A stretch of DNA of 64,000 bases from Variovorax paradoxus EPS (GTDB taxonomy: Bacteria > Pseudomonadota > Gammaproteobacteria > Burkholderiales > Burkholderiaceae_C), in NCBI RefSeq assembly GCF_000184745.1, contig NC_014931.1:5084001-5148000 (forward strand), read 5' to 3'. Of the stretch, positions 8,113 through 17,177 are shown piece after piece. The position numbers and the translations under genes are program-made. The notes beneath the pieces were generated by a model. It was not told the origin of the DNA, made no database searches, and saw only the letters and a list, made by a program, of their open reading frames with translations. Within the stretch, counting starts at the first letter, position 1. Each line of letters opens with the position of its first letter.

Positions 8113-9414
8113 TCATCTCAACGGTGCCGCCCCCTCCGAAGAGGACTTTAATTCCGTAAACTTTCCGCCTCCGGATGTATAAGTGGCCGGCAACTGGGCG
8201 CGACGGTGACCGTTAGCCATTGCAGCATTGATCTCCACGGGCGCATAACTAGCCATGGCCGCCACCCCTCGCATAGGAGCGCCCTTGGCGTCCCATGAGT
8301 ACTCGTCAACATACAGTGCTCGCTCGTACTTGCCCTTCGGAATGATTCGCGAATAAACACCGACGGAAACCACAGCTGTCCCCGAACTGGCTCGAGGACT
8401 TCCCTCGCCACGGATGCGAACGTGATTCTCATAGGCAGAGTCGGATCGGACGACGCCCGGCCCCGAATAACCGCCCTTCGAATCGACACTCACCGCATTC
8501 CGGTATGGAACTGTGTCAGCGTCGAGAGCCCGAAACAGGACAGCGCCCTGCGCCATCTCCGAGTCCGTCACAGTCACCGTGATTTCATTCGATCGACACT
8601 TGCCAACTATGTTCACGGCATACGCCGCCGAGGATGAAGTTGGGCGCATGCTCCGAACTGTCGCCGTGATGCGATTGGACTCTACATAGTCCTGATTTGA
8701 ATAGGCAGCCAGTTGGATAGGTGCCCCACTATTCCCCATCGAGTCGAGCTTCACTTTGTTTCTCTTGGAACCGTTCGAGATGTAGACGCAATGCCGAGGA
8801 GTATCGACCGACGTCACCGTGAACTCGCAATCGTCCGCGCCAGCAATTAACAGACCATATCCGTTGCTGTTCGTGCCACCACCAGTCATTCCAGAAAAGC
8901 GCAGATCCCCGGTCCATCGCCGCGGCTTGGCAGATTTGCCTCGAGACCAGATCTGGACCCCCACAGTCAGCCTAGATACATCCAAATTAAGTCGCACGTC
9001 GCGAACGTCGTCGCCATCGGGACTCACGGCACGCTCAACAGTAGATCCACCAGCGCCGCTGCCAGTAATCTTCCCGTTGACAGAAGATCCACTTCCAACG
9101 CGCAACAGGTCAAGGCCGGGGGTGCCACCTATGAAGTTCACATTCCGAGCCTCGACACCAGCTGGAACAATCAATCCCGTATTGATTCTTGCGGGAGCGT
9201 GCTCAAAGTCGATCACCTTCTTTCCCGAGTTGAGCGCAGCTTGCGCCGCCTGCGACACATCCGCTACCCCATCCCAGCTTCCGCCATACGATTTCGCTTT
9301 CGCCACAGCGTCATCCGCGCGAGCCGTCGAGGTCAGCGACGTACATAGCCCTGCAAGCAAGAAATATCTCCGATTAGCCGTCACGATTATTTTCTGCATC
9401 AACGCCTTGATCAT
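8113..9414 (-). CDS. Secreted right-handed beta-helix-like protein with Tat-type signal
   Basis: About 430 residues. The N-terminus NRRYFLLAGLCTSLTSTARA has a twin-arginine-like motif, a hydrophobic stretch and an AxA cleavage site. The body begins with a pectate-lyase/tail-spike-like opening (AKAKSYGGSWDGVADVSQAA) and continues with repeating short beta segments rich in N, G and V (e.g. NEITVTVTDSEMAQGAVLF), as expected for a parallel beta-helix that binds or cuts polysaccharide. It sits at the downstream end of the exopolysaccharide locus on the same strand, so a role as matrix lyase or surface protein is plausible. Catalytic residues cannot be identified. Met at 9399 is an alternative start. 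Confidence 0.6.
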   Translation of the reverse strand: MIKALMQKIIVTANRRYFLLAGLCTSLTSTARADDAVAKAKSYGGSWDGVADVSQAAQAALNSGKKVIDFEHAPARINTGLIVPAGVEARNVNFIGGTPGLDLLRVGSGSSVNGKITGSGAGGSTVERAVSPDGDDVRDVRLNLDVSRLTVGVQIWSRGKSAKPRRWTGDLRFSGMTGGGTNSNGYGLLIAGADDCEFTVTSVDTPRHCVYISNGSKRNKVKLDSMGNSGAPIQLAAYSNQDYVESNRITATVRSMRPTSSSAAYAVNIVGKCRSNEITVTVTDSEMAQGAVLFRALDADTVPYRNAVSVDSKGGYSGPGVVRSDSAYENHVRIRGEGSPRASSGTAVVSVGVYSRIIPKGKYERALYVDEYSWDAKGAPMRGVAAMASYAPVEINAAMANGHRRAQLPATYTSGGGKFTELKSSSEGAAPLR

Positions 9415-9624
9415 CGGTTCATTATGGAAATCGCAAGGGACGCCCGCATAACCTAAAAACTACAAGAAAGAGATTCTTGATGCGAGTAGCGCCTGCATGA
9501 TCATTGCCACCGACGCGAAGGATCCTCGCGGCTCACGAGGGAGCCCCGATCCTCGCCGTGCGAGTCAGATCACCGCAAGCGTGTCCGAGAATTTTCGTTC
9601 TGCGTAGCCAGCCCGACTGGCAAC

Positions 9625-11607
9625 TCAGAGTGCAACGGCCATCGGCAGTTCCGAGTTGGCACTCTCTTCGGTGCAATTCACAACAGTCAACGACCTGCGA
9701 TTCCGCTCCATGTGCACCCAGTCGACCACTTCCGCGTGAGCGCGGTAGCCGGGCAGCATCTGCTGCAGCGTTCGCTTGAGCGCCGGCACGTCGCTGTTGC
9801 GAAGCGCGGCGGTCAATACGTCGAACTGGCGCCAAAGCTCTTCCTCGGGGAGGCAAGGCTCGTGCGCCTTCATCACGCGCGGGTGCGAGGTCTGCAGGGC
9901 GTTGTCGCCGATCAGCAGTTCCTCGTACAGCTTCTCGCCGGGCCGCAGGCCGGTGATCTGGAGTTCGATGTCGCCATCGGGCGAGTTCTCGTCTCGCACC
10001 GTGCGTCCCGACAGTTCAACCAGGCGGCGCGCGAGGTCGATGATGCGCACCGGCTCGCCCATGTCGAGCACGAACACATCGCCGCCTTCGGCCATTGCGC
10101 TGGCCTGGATGACCAATTGCGCCGCCTCTGGAATGGTCATGAAGTAGCGCGTGATGTCCGCATGCGTCAGCGTGATCGGGCCGCCCGCTTCGATTTGCCG
10201 GCGGAACAGCGGAACCACCGAGCCGCTGGAGCCCAGCACATTGCCGAAGCGAACCATCGAGAAGCAGGTGCCCGATTTTTGTTGCGCGAGCCCCTGCAGA
10301 GTCATCTCGGCCAACCGCTTGCTGGCGCCCATGACGTTGGTCGGGCGCACCGCCTTGTCGGTGCTGATGAGCACGAAGCGGCGCACCTTGCATTCCATGG
10401 CGACCCGCGCCGCCGTGAGCGTGCCCAGCGCGTTGTTGCGCACGCCTTCGATCGGGTTGTGCTCGACCAGCGGCACATGCTTGTAGGCGGCGGCGTGATA
10501 GACGGTGTCCGGGTGCCAGGCGCGCATCACTTCACGCAAACGCGCCGCGTCGCACACCGACGCCAGCAGAGGAACCACGTGGATGTGGGGCGCCAAGGCT
10601 TCGAGCTCCTGATGGATTCCATAGAGCGCGTACTCGTTCATCTCCACCAGCAGCAACGTTTTGGGCGAAAGCTGCACGATCTGCCGGCACAGCTCGCTGC
10701 CGATGGAACCGCCCGCTCCCGTGACCAGCACGACTTGATGGCGGATGTTCTTGTGCAGCAAATCGCCTCTCGGCGCGACCGGGTCACGCCCCAAGAGGTC
10801 TTCGATGTCGACCTCGAGCAGATCGTGGACCTGCACTCGGCCGTTGGCCAGATCGGCCAGTGCCGGGAGCGTCCGCACATGAAGATGCAGAGGCAGCAAC
10901 TGGTTCAGGATCTCCGCCCGGCGCCCACGGCTGGACGAAGGCATCGCCATCAGCACATCGGTAATGCCGTGCTTCGCAGCGTTGTGCTCGAGCCAATCGG
11001 GCGAATGGATGGGCAGCCCGTGAAGGGTGTTGCCTTGGAGATGCCTGGCGTCGTCGATGAAGGCACGAACCGACATCTCGCGGCTCTGGGCCAATGCGGC
11101 AGCCAGTTGCACCCCGGCGCCGCCGGCACCGTAGATCACCACTTGCGGCAATGCCTTCCGGTCGAGCGCGCTCATGTACATGCCGCCCAACCAGTAGCGC
11201 GCCAACATGCGCGAGCTGGCCACTGTCAGGAACAGCATCATGGGCATGAGGAACCCGACCGTCCGCGGAACCCCGCTCACGCCGATCACGGAAAACACGA
11301 GCCCGTAGCCGATGCCGAAGAACGTGCAGGCACGCACGATGGCCATCAATGCGGCGGGACCGGCGTAACGGAAGATGGCCCTATACAGCCCGAAAACGAT
11401 GAAGAGGGGTAGCGCGCCGACAATCGCCGCGCCTACCGCCGTCCATTGAACTCCGCGAAGGGTTACCCACTGCTCGTAACGAAGGCTGAACGCCACCCAT
11501 ACGCACAGGACGCAAAGCGCTGCATCGACAGCCAGCGCCAGCAGGCGTTTGGCAGGGCGGGGCAACGCAAGCAAGGGTGCTGCAAGGCGGTTGATGAGGG
11601 ATCGCAC
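9625..11607 (-). CDS. Membrane nucleotide-sugar 4,6-dehydratase (WbpM/PglF/CapD type)
   Basis: 660 residues. Four N-terminal membrane helices (to about residue 125) lead to a first Rossmann-like region (VVIYGAGGAGVQLAAAL) and a second, catalytic SDR domain (VLVTGAGGSIGSELCRQI). The motif YHAAAYKHVPLVE and STDKAVRPTNVMGASKR are diagnostic: Met replaces the usual catalytic Tyr of YxxxK, as in long UDP-GlcNAc 4,6-dehydratases such as WbpM and PglF. The product, a 4-keto-6-deoxy sugar nucleotide, feeds deoxy-amino sugars. GTG is the only sensible start; no strong ribosome site is seen. 152 bases separate it from wzc. Confidence 0.88.
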   Translation of the reverse strand: MRSLINRLAAPLLALPRPAKRLLALAVDAALCVLCVWVAFSLRYEQWVTLRGVQWTAVGAAIVGALPLFIVFGLYRAIFRYAGPAALMAIVRACTFFGIGYGLVFSVIGVSGVPRTVGFLMPMMLFLTVASSRMLARYWLGGMYMSALDRKALPQVVIYGAGGAGVQLAAALAQSREMSVRAFIDDARHLQGNTLHGLPIHSPDWLEHNAAKHGITDVLMAMPSSSRGRRAEILNQLLPLHLHVRTLPALADLANGRVQVHDLLEVDIEDLLGRDPVAPRGDLLHKNIRHQVVLVTGAGGSIGSELCRQIVQLSPKTLLLVEMNEYALYGIHQELEALAPHIHVVPLLASVCDAARLREVMRAWHPDTVYHAAAYKHVPLVEHNPIEGVRNNALGTLTAARVAMECKVRRFVLISTDKAVRPTNVMGASKRLAEMTLQGLAQQKSGTCFSMVRFGNVLGSSGSVVPLFRRQIEAGGPITLTHADITRYFMTIPEAAQLVIQASAMAEGGDVFVLDMGEPVRIIDLARRLVELSGRTVRDENSPDGDIELQITGLRPGEKLYEELLIGDNALQTSHPRVMKAHEPCLPEEELWRQFDVLTAALRNSDVPALKRTLQQMLPGYRAHAEVVDWVHMERNRRSLTVVNCTEESANSELPMAVAL

Positions 11608-11759
11608 TTAGAGTTAATAGTTGTTTTAGCGAACAACAATTTTCTCCGAAGGTCCCGCCCTTGCCTCCCCTATTCAGGGTATCAACTCTCTCTAAAATGT
11701 TAACGTGTGTATCCAATGTCGGATAACGTCACCGCGGCCGGTAGGACACGGCTGACGCG

Positions 11760-14015
11760 TCAAGCGGCATCTTTGTATTTGTATTCGGTGTACCGGTAAC
11801 CGCCGTATTTGTAGCCATAGCTACCGTAGTGCCGGCGTGAAAGATCCATGCCGTTGAAGACAACGCCGCTGACCCGCTGGCCTGCATGGGCCAGGCGCTT
11901 GACGCTCTCGCTGAGTTCGCCGATCTGCGTGAGGTTGTCGCGCGCCACCAACAGAATCGCGCCGGCGTGTGCCGCCACCGCTGCAGCATCGGCCGCCACC
12001 AGCACGGGTGGACTGTCGATCACCACGAGGTCGTAGCGGGCCGACATGGCTTCAAGGAATTCCCTCAACGTAGACGACAGCATCATGCTGGCCGGATTGA
12101 ACGGGTAGTTGCCCGTGGTGAGAACGTCGAGGTTCGGCGTCACTTGGCTGTGGATCGCCTGCTCGCTGGTCATGTCACCAGAGAGGATGTCGGCCAGCCC
12201 GCCCTTGCGCGGCAGGCCGAAGGCTGTGTGCAGGTGGCCCTTCCGCAAGTCGGCGTCGACCAGCAGTACGCGCCGGCCGGCCTCGGCCATGATGGCCGCG
12301 AAGTTGCCTGAAACGAAGCTCTTGCCGACACCCGGCGTGGCACCGGTGATGAGCACGCGGTTGTTGTCGGTCTCCATCAACGCCAACTGCAGGGAAATGC
12401 GCAGGTTGCGCAAGCTTTCCACGGCAAGGCTTTCCGGCTCGTTGATGGCCAGCACTTGGACGCCGCCGACGCCACCCGCAATGCGTTGCCCGATTCGCTC
12501 CTGCTCGATGGCGAGTGGCACGACGGAGTAAACGTTCAGGCCTAGGCGGTCTTCGATTTCTTGCGGATTGTTAATGCCGCTGGCCATTTTGCTGCGCAAG
12601 ATCGCAAAAGCGACGCCGGCCAGCAGGCCGAGCACGAGCGACAGCGCAACGATCAAAGGCTTTTGTGGCTTCACCGGTTTCTTGGGCTCGGTCGCTTTGT
12701 CGAGCAGGCGCACGTTGCCGACCTTACCTTCCTTGACCAAGCGCAACTGCAACGAGCTGTTGAGCAGCGACTTGTAAAGCTCGCCATTGACACGGACATC
12801 GCGCTCCAGCCGCAATGCATCGCGCTGAACAACCGGCATGGCACTAACACGGCTGTCGATTTGAGCGAGTTCGCGATTGATGGCTGATATCTGACCATCG
12901 ATCACGCCGACCTTGGGGTTCGTCGCAGTGAAGCGCGCGCGTAGGTCACGCCGCTGCTGCTCCGACTCGAGCAGTTGCTTTCGCAGTTCGACAGTCTGAT
13001 TCAGCATGGCCTTGGCCTCCTCGTCGAAGGCGATGGTCCCGTTCTTGTTGCGGAAGCTTGCGTAGGCGTCTTCCGAAACTTCGAGTTGCTTCTTGAATTC
13101 GGGTAGTTGGTCGTCGAGGAATTCAAGTGTCTTCTCAGCTTCGGCCGCTTTCCGCTCGATGTTTTGGTGCACGTACTGCGCGCCGATCTCATCGAGGATC
13201 CGCCGCAAACGATCGCGATCACTGTCCTCCAGCGACACGCTGATCACGTTCGATTGTTTGCCCTGCTCGCTGAGTTGAACCCGCCTTTGCAGCTCCTCAA
13301 TCGTCGCCAGCAGGGAAGCATGCGAAACAACGAATTCGGCACCAGGTTTTCCGTCCAGTTTCGACACCATCAGTGCGATGGTGCCTCCGGGTATCACCTG
13401 ACTAAGCAGCTTGCCAACGGTGCCAGACAATGGGGATGGCAGGTCAGGATGGGCGAGCGTGTACTGCCCATCGGTCTGCGCGGTGATCACGAATGGCTGC
13501 TGATCCTCAAGTGCCGCGGGCACGTTAAATTTTTCAATGTCTATCGCCTCAGTACCCGACACATAGCCATCGAAGCCAAAAAGCCCCGGCTCAGACAGAT
13601 TCTTCGCACGCCGTGCAAGCCATTCTCCAATCACAGGGATACGGCGGGGCTGCGCGTCGATGTAGAGGCGCGTTGCCTCCACTGCTCCACCGATGACCAA
13701 GCGCGATCGAAGGATCTGAATTTCGCCTGTTGCCGGCGTCTTTACGTCGAACAGGTTCGCCGTATCACCAAGGAAGTTCTTTGCGTCGGGCGCTGAGTCT
13801 TCGACCTGGATTAGCAAATTGGACTGATAAATAGGCGTGGACAATAACGCATAGGCGACACCCAACACGACGGCGACAAAAGTAATGCCGGCCACCAACC
13901 ACTTGCGATCGATCAGGATGTCGAGGTATTCGGACAGGTGGATGACATCGTCATCATCGCGCGGGGTAACGATAGGAGCCGTCGTGGGCATCGGAGTAGA
14001 AGCAAGAGCAGTCAT
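11760..14015 (-). CDS. wzc: Polysaccharide copolymerase / tyrosine autokinase (Wzc type)
   Basis: 751 residues: an N-terminal Wzz domain with membrane helices near residues 40-60 and 450, a long periplasmic coiled-coil region between them, and a cytoplasmic BY-kinase domain. Kinase motifs are Walker A GATPGVGKSF, Walker A' VLLVDADLRKG and Walker B LVVIDSPPVLV. The C-terminus has a Tyr-rich cluster (HYGSYGYKYGGYRYTEYKYK) that is normally autophosphorylated to control chain length and export. The start at MTALASTPMP overlaps the phosphatase stop (ATGA); an upstream in-frame extension lies inside that gene and is rejected. Confidence 0.93.
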   Translation of the reverse strand: MTALASTPMPTTAPIVTPRDDDDVIHLSEYLDILIDRKWLVAGITFVAVVLGVAYALLSTPIYQSNLLIQVEDSAPDAKNFLGDTANLFDVKTPATGEIQILRSRLVIGGAVEATRLYIDAQPRRIPVIGEWLARRAKNLSEPGLFGFDGYVSGTEAIDIEKFNVPAALEDQQPFVITAQTDGQYTLAHPDLPSPLSGTVGKLLSQVIPGGTIALMVSKLDGKPGAEFVVSHASLLATIEELQRRVQLSEQGKQSNVISVSLEDSDRDRLRRILDEIGAQYVHQNIERKAAEAEKTLEFLDDQLPEFKKQLEVSEDAYASFRNKNGTIAFDEEAKAMLNQTVELRKQLLESEQQRRDLRARFTATNPKVGVIDGQISAINRELAQIDSRVSAMPVVQRDALRLERDVRVNGELYKSLLNSSLQLRLVKEGKVGNVRLLDKATEPKKPVKPQKPLIVALSLVLGLLAGVAFAILRSKMASGINNPQEIEDRLGLNVYSVVPLAIEQERIGQRIAGGVGGVQVLAINEPESLAVESLRNLRISLQLALMETDNNRVLITGATPGVGKSFVSGNFAAIMAEAGRRVLLVDADLRKGHLHTAFGLPRKGGLADILSGDMTSEQAIHSQVTPNLDVLTTGNYPFNPASMMLSSTLREFLEAMSARYDLVVIDSPPVLVAADAAAVAAHAGAILLVARDNLTQIGELSESVKRLAHAGQRVSGVVFNGMDLSRRHYGSYGYKYGGYRYTEYKYKDAA

Positions 14016-14446
14016 GAGAGTTTCTTGATGCGTTCGACCCACGCACTGGCGCCGTCGTCGATGAGTTTCAGGGCTCGCTCGAAGGCCGGCTGGCCCAGGC
14101 GATAAGGATCGGGGATGTCGACGCGTGCGACCTCGCCGAGACGAAACAACTTGCCGCGTGTGAGCGGGTGCTTCTCGTTGATATGCAGTCGTTGCTCTTC
14201 GTCCATGACCAGGATCAGGTCGGCTTCCTGGCACATCCGGCTGGTCAGTTGCCGCGCACGATGAGACTCGATGTCGAGGCCGCGCTTGGCCATGAGTTCA
14301 CGCGCCAATGCGTCAGCGGGCTGGCCCACAAGTGCACCCACGCCGGCGGACGTCACCTTGATGTTTGGCAAAGCAGCGGCGATCAAGGCTTCTCCCATCG
14401 GGCTGCGGCAGATGTTTCCGATGCATACGACCAGTACGGACTTCAT
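14012..14446 (-). CDS. wzb: Low-molecular-weight protein-tyrosine phosphatase (Wzb type)
   Basis: 144 residues. The N-terminal P-loop VCIGNICRSPMGE has the CX5R active site, and the C-terminal DIPDPYRLG carries the general-acid Asp. It should dephosphorylate the Tyr tail of the adjacent kinase, whose start codon overlaps its stop. The start is at MKSVLVVCIG; the longer frame adds 17 residues absent from the family. Confidence 0.93.
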   Translation of the reverse strand: MKSVLVVCIGNICRSPMGEALIAAALPNIKVTSAGVGALVGQPADALARELMAKRGLDIESHRARQLTSRMCQEADLILVMDEEQRLHINEKHPLTRGKLFRLGEVARVDIPDPYRLGQPAFERALKLIDDGASAWVERIKKLS

Positions 14447-14559
14447 CGCGTGAGCCGCTCGCTTTGGCCAACGGCATTGAACAGCCGCAAAGGACAATTA
14501 ATCACGGTTGAAACTCCCTTTTCTTGATGACATTTTAGTTGCTGGTTGTCACGTGGCTG

Positions 14560-14970
14560 TTACGCCCGCTGGCCGTCAACCGAAAGCCTCTTGGCAAGCC
14601 ACGGCCACATCAGCCGGGCGAGCATCTCGCCGAACAGAAGTCCAACGCCGTCAGCCAACAGGTCCGCCCACTCGGCAGACCGGTCAGGAGTGGAAGCCTG
14701 CAGCGCTTCGATGAGCCCGCCATACGCGAGGAGCCCCAACAGAACGGCGGCGGTGCGCCCCGGATAAGCGCGATGCGCCCAAAAGGCAAGCATTGCAAAA
14801 GCCAGCAGATGGTTTGTCTTGTCCCAACCGGTGGATGGCATCGGAGTTGTGGCGGGCGCGAGCGAAAGCACGAGCACCGCGACGGCACACGCCCAGAACA
14901 CGATGCGGGAGACCCGGCCGAATCGCTGTCCGGTCGTGCTGCTTCTTCCATGAGTAGTGTTGTCAGGCAC
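14560..14970 (-). CDS. VanZ-like small membrane protein
   Basis: 136 residues from a GTG start that overlaps the acetyltransferase stop (GTGCCTGA). Hydrophobic helices and the conserved segment WDKTNHLLAFAMLAFWAHRA followed by GLIEALQ and RSAEWADLLADGVG are typical of VanZ/YfiM-like proteins. Such proteins often sit in exopolysaccharide loci. The function is unknown. ATG codons upstream would lie deep in the preceding gene. Confidence 0.78.
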   Translation of the reverse strand: MPDNTTHGRSSTTGQRFGRVSRIVFWACAVAVLVLSLAPATTPMPSTGWDKTNHLLAFAMLAFWAHRAYPGRTAAVLLGLLAYGGLIEALQASTPDRSAEWADLLADGVGLLFGEMLARLMWPWLAKRLSVDGQRA

Positions 14971-15544
14971 GCGCCACCACCTCGCCCGGAAGCAACACAC
15001 GGTCTGCGGCCACCTTGGCCCCTTGGGCGATTGAGGCGCCCACCTGCATCCACGCACGGCGCCCCAAGATGCTGCCACCGGCCATCCCGGCATTCACGCC
15101 CAGATGGCCGAACGGCTCCATCGTGCAGTCGTGATCGACAACCGCACCGCAGTTCACGATCACGCCTTCCCCCAGCTCGACGCCAGTGCCCACGACAGCA
15201 CCGGCCATGACGGCGCTGCCTTGGCCTATCGCAGCCCTGTGCGATACAGCGGCAGCGGGGTGAATCACCGTTGCCAAAGCCAACCCCTCCGCCTGCACGC
15301 GCTGGTGCAAAGCTTCGCGCAACGCGTTGTTGCCGATGGCCACGAACACCGCATCGACCTGATTCCTGTATGCGCCCAGCACGGCCGTGGTTCCCCACAC
15401 CGGCCAGTCCCACAAGCGTTGAGCAGCCTCGGCCGCATCGTCGAGGAACCCCGTCAACACATAGTCGTTTCGGAGCAGGACCGCTTCCGCAACGCTGCGT
15501 CCGTGGCCGCCTGTGCCGATGATCAGCAAACGCTTCGTTGCCAT
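14963..15544 (-). CDS. PglD/NeuD-type sugar O- or N-acetyltransferase
   Basis: 193 residues. A small N-terminal Rossmann domain (KRLLIIGTGGHGRSVAEAV) is followed by a left-handed beta-helix of hexapeptide repeats (VIHPAAAVSHRAAIGQGSAV..., GVIVNCGAVVDHDC). The His in VDHD is the expected catalytic base. The family acetylates UDP-4-amino-sugars (PglD) or related substrates and usually sits, as here, beside a PglC-like initiating transferase. The start at MATKRL is chosen over an upstream Met on family length. Confidence 0.85.
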   Translation of the reverse strand: MATKRLLIIGTGGHGRSVAEAVLLRNDYVLTGFLDDAAEAAQRLWDWPVWGTTAVLGAYRNQVDAVFVAIGNNALREALHQRVQAEGLALATVIHPAAAVSHRAAIGQGSAVMAGAVVGTGVELGEGVIVNCGAVVDHDCTMEPFGHLGVNAGMAGGSILGRRAWMQVGASIAQGAKVAADRVLLPGEVVARA

Positions 15545-15558
15545 CGTCGTCCTTGCAA

Positions 15559-16119
15559 TCAATGCGTCACGCCATCGCGCTTGAGCACTTTGACGAACGT
15601 AAGCCACAGGATGCGGATGTCGAATGCCAAGGAACGGCGCTGCAGGTATTCAGCATCGAACTGAACCTTCACCGGAATCGGCAATTCGTCGCGCCCGTTG
15701 ACTTGAGCCCAACCCGTGAGCCCCGGCACCAACAAGTGCACGCCATGGCCCGTCCGCAAATCGATCAGGTCTGTCTGGTTGAAGAGCGCCGGACGCGGCC
15801 CTACAAAGCTCATATCGCCTTTGAGAATGCTCCAAAGCTGCGGTAATTCATCGAGGCTGGATTTTCGTAATAGCGGACCAATCGATGTTAAATGCGACTT
15901 CGGATCCGTTAACAGATGCGTGGCGACAGCAGGTGTACCGGTCCGCATGCTGCGGAACTTCGGCATCTTAAAAATTCGATTATTCCTACCAACGCGGTCG
16001 GACCAATAAAGTACGGGTCCTCGGGAAGTAAGGCGGACCGCCAAGGCGACCAAGACTAAAGGCACTAACAACACGGCAGCCGCGCAGAGCGCTAAGAGCA
16101 GATCAAACAGGCGTTTCAC
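15559..16119 (-). CDS. Initiating phosphoglycosyl transferase (PglC/WcaJ-type)
   Basis: 186 residues, the short monotopic form. One N-terminal hydrophobic segment is followed by the catalytic domain with RVGRNNRIFKMPKFRSM, the DE dyad in SSLDELPQLWSILKGDMSFV, then GPRPAL and PGLTGWAQVNGRD. It transfers a sugar phosphate from UDP to undecaprenyl phosphate and so starts each repeat unit. GTG start, overlapping the epimerase end by 17 bases. The low-GC island begins around here. Confidence 0.9.
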   Translation of the reverse strand: MKRLFDLLLALCAAAVLLVPLVLVALAVRLTSRGPVLYWSDRVGRNNRIFKMPKFRSMRTGTPAVATHLLTDPKSHLTSIGPLLRKSSLDELPQLWSILKGDMSFVGPRPALFNQTDLIDLRTGHGVHLLVPGLTGWAQVNGRDELPIPVKVQFDAEYLQRRSLAFDIRILWLTFVKVLKRDGVTH

Positions 16120-17062
16120 TCAAATATTCCTCTACAGCTAGCCGAAGCCCTTCATTGAGATCCAGCGGGGGCTCCCACCCGAGCATTTGCCTAGCCTTAT
16201 CTCCGTCCACCTGCAAAGAAGCACAAAGGCTTTGCGCAAGAGTTGCTTTGCCCAGCACACCGGCCCCTACTTTTATCAGACTCACTGGAAACGGAAGAAG
16301 ACGCGGCGATTTTTTGAGTGCAACACCCATTCGACGTAACAAGTCCACAGTCGAAACATCCTCACCATCGCAAGCTAAAAAAGTCTGAGACGCGGCAGCC
16401 GGATGCTCGATGCAAGTGACTATCAAATCGACGAGGTTCTGAATACCAATATAGCTACGTCGATTACTGCTCACGCTTCCGAGCGGCAACGGCCAACCCT
16501 TTACCAAAGCGCGCACCAAGCGAGCAAAGTTACCCGGTGCGCCGGGACCATAAACCATTGGTGGTCGCAAAATGACGACCTCAAGCCCTGTGCGGGTAGC
16601 TATTTCCTGCAAACCACGTTCAGCTTCCAACTTGGAAATCGCATAGTCCATCATCGGCTGTGGCGTATCGGATTCGGAAAACGGAGCACGACCATCTGTA
16701 GTCGATCCCATCACCCCAATAGAACTGAGAAATATCAAGCGCTTTACTCCGGTGGTAGCAGCCTGCTCCGCCAAATTCAACGTCCCGTCTCGATTAATCC
16801 TACGAAATTCAGCAAGCGGGTCTGAATTTCTTTCGATCAATACATGGGCTCTGCCGGCACAGTGAACAATGCACTCGACTCCTTCCAACGCATTCTGCCA
16901 GTTTGTATCGGAGTCTATATCACCGATCTCAAAGGAATTTGCCCCGCCTGCCGTGTCCCTGCGCACGAGCGACCGCACCGCAACGCCGCGCTTCTCGCAG
17001 GCGCGCACCACAGTCGACCCGATAAAGCCGGAAGCACCGGTAACAGCAACTAATTTTTTCAT
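16103..17062 (-). CDS. NAD-dependent sugar-nucleotide epimerase/dehydratase
   Basis: 319 residues of the extended SDR family: NAD site VTGASGFIGSTVV at the N-terminus, FLSSIGVMGS and the YAISK (YxxxK) catalytic pair. It resembles WbpV/WbpP-class UDP-HexNAc C4-epimerases found beside initiating transferases in O-antigen loci, but the exact reaction cannot be settled from motifs. The ATG start is clear. Base composition is AT-richer than in the flanks. Confidence 0.83.
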   Translation of the reverse strand: MKKLVAVTGASGFIGSTVVRACEKRGVAVRSLVRRDTAGGANSFEIGDIDSDTNWQNALEGVECIVHCAGRAHVLIERNSDPLAEFRRINRDGTLNLAEQAATTGVKRLIFLSSIGVMGSTTDGRAPFSESDTPQPMMDYAISKLEAERGLQEIATRTGLEVVILRPPMVYGPGAPGNFARLVRALVKGWPLPLGSVSSNRRSYIGIQNLVDLIVTCIEHPAAASQTFLACDGEDVSTVDLLRRMGVALKKSPRLLPFPVSLIKVGAGVLGKATLAQSLCASLQVDGDKARQMLGWEPPLDLNEGLRLAVEEYLSETPV

Positions 17063-17177
17063 GATTGAAAACCAAGCTCCATCATTAAAAAATAATCAAT
17101 TTACGCAAAGAAAATAGATGTTTATTGAGAAAAAGCAACGTACTCAAAAAAACCTTCAATACATTCTCATGCGTACG

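Noticed and set aside
9415..9624. Possible gene in the gap upstream of the beta-helix gene
   Set aside because: No convincing frame or structure. It is probably just the promoter and leader of the beta-helix gene.
11608..11759. GTTGTTTTAGCGAACAAC as a terminator between wzc and the dehydratase gene
   Set aside because: The stem is short (GTTGTT/AACAAC) with no T tract in the direction of transcription. It may be part of a promoter or leader, but I cannot support a terminator.
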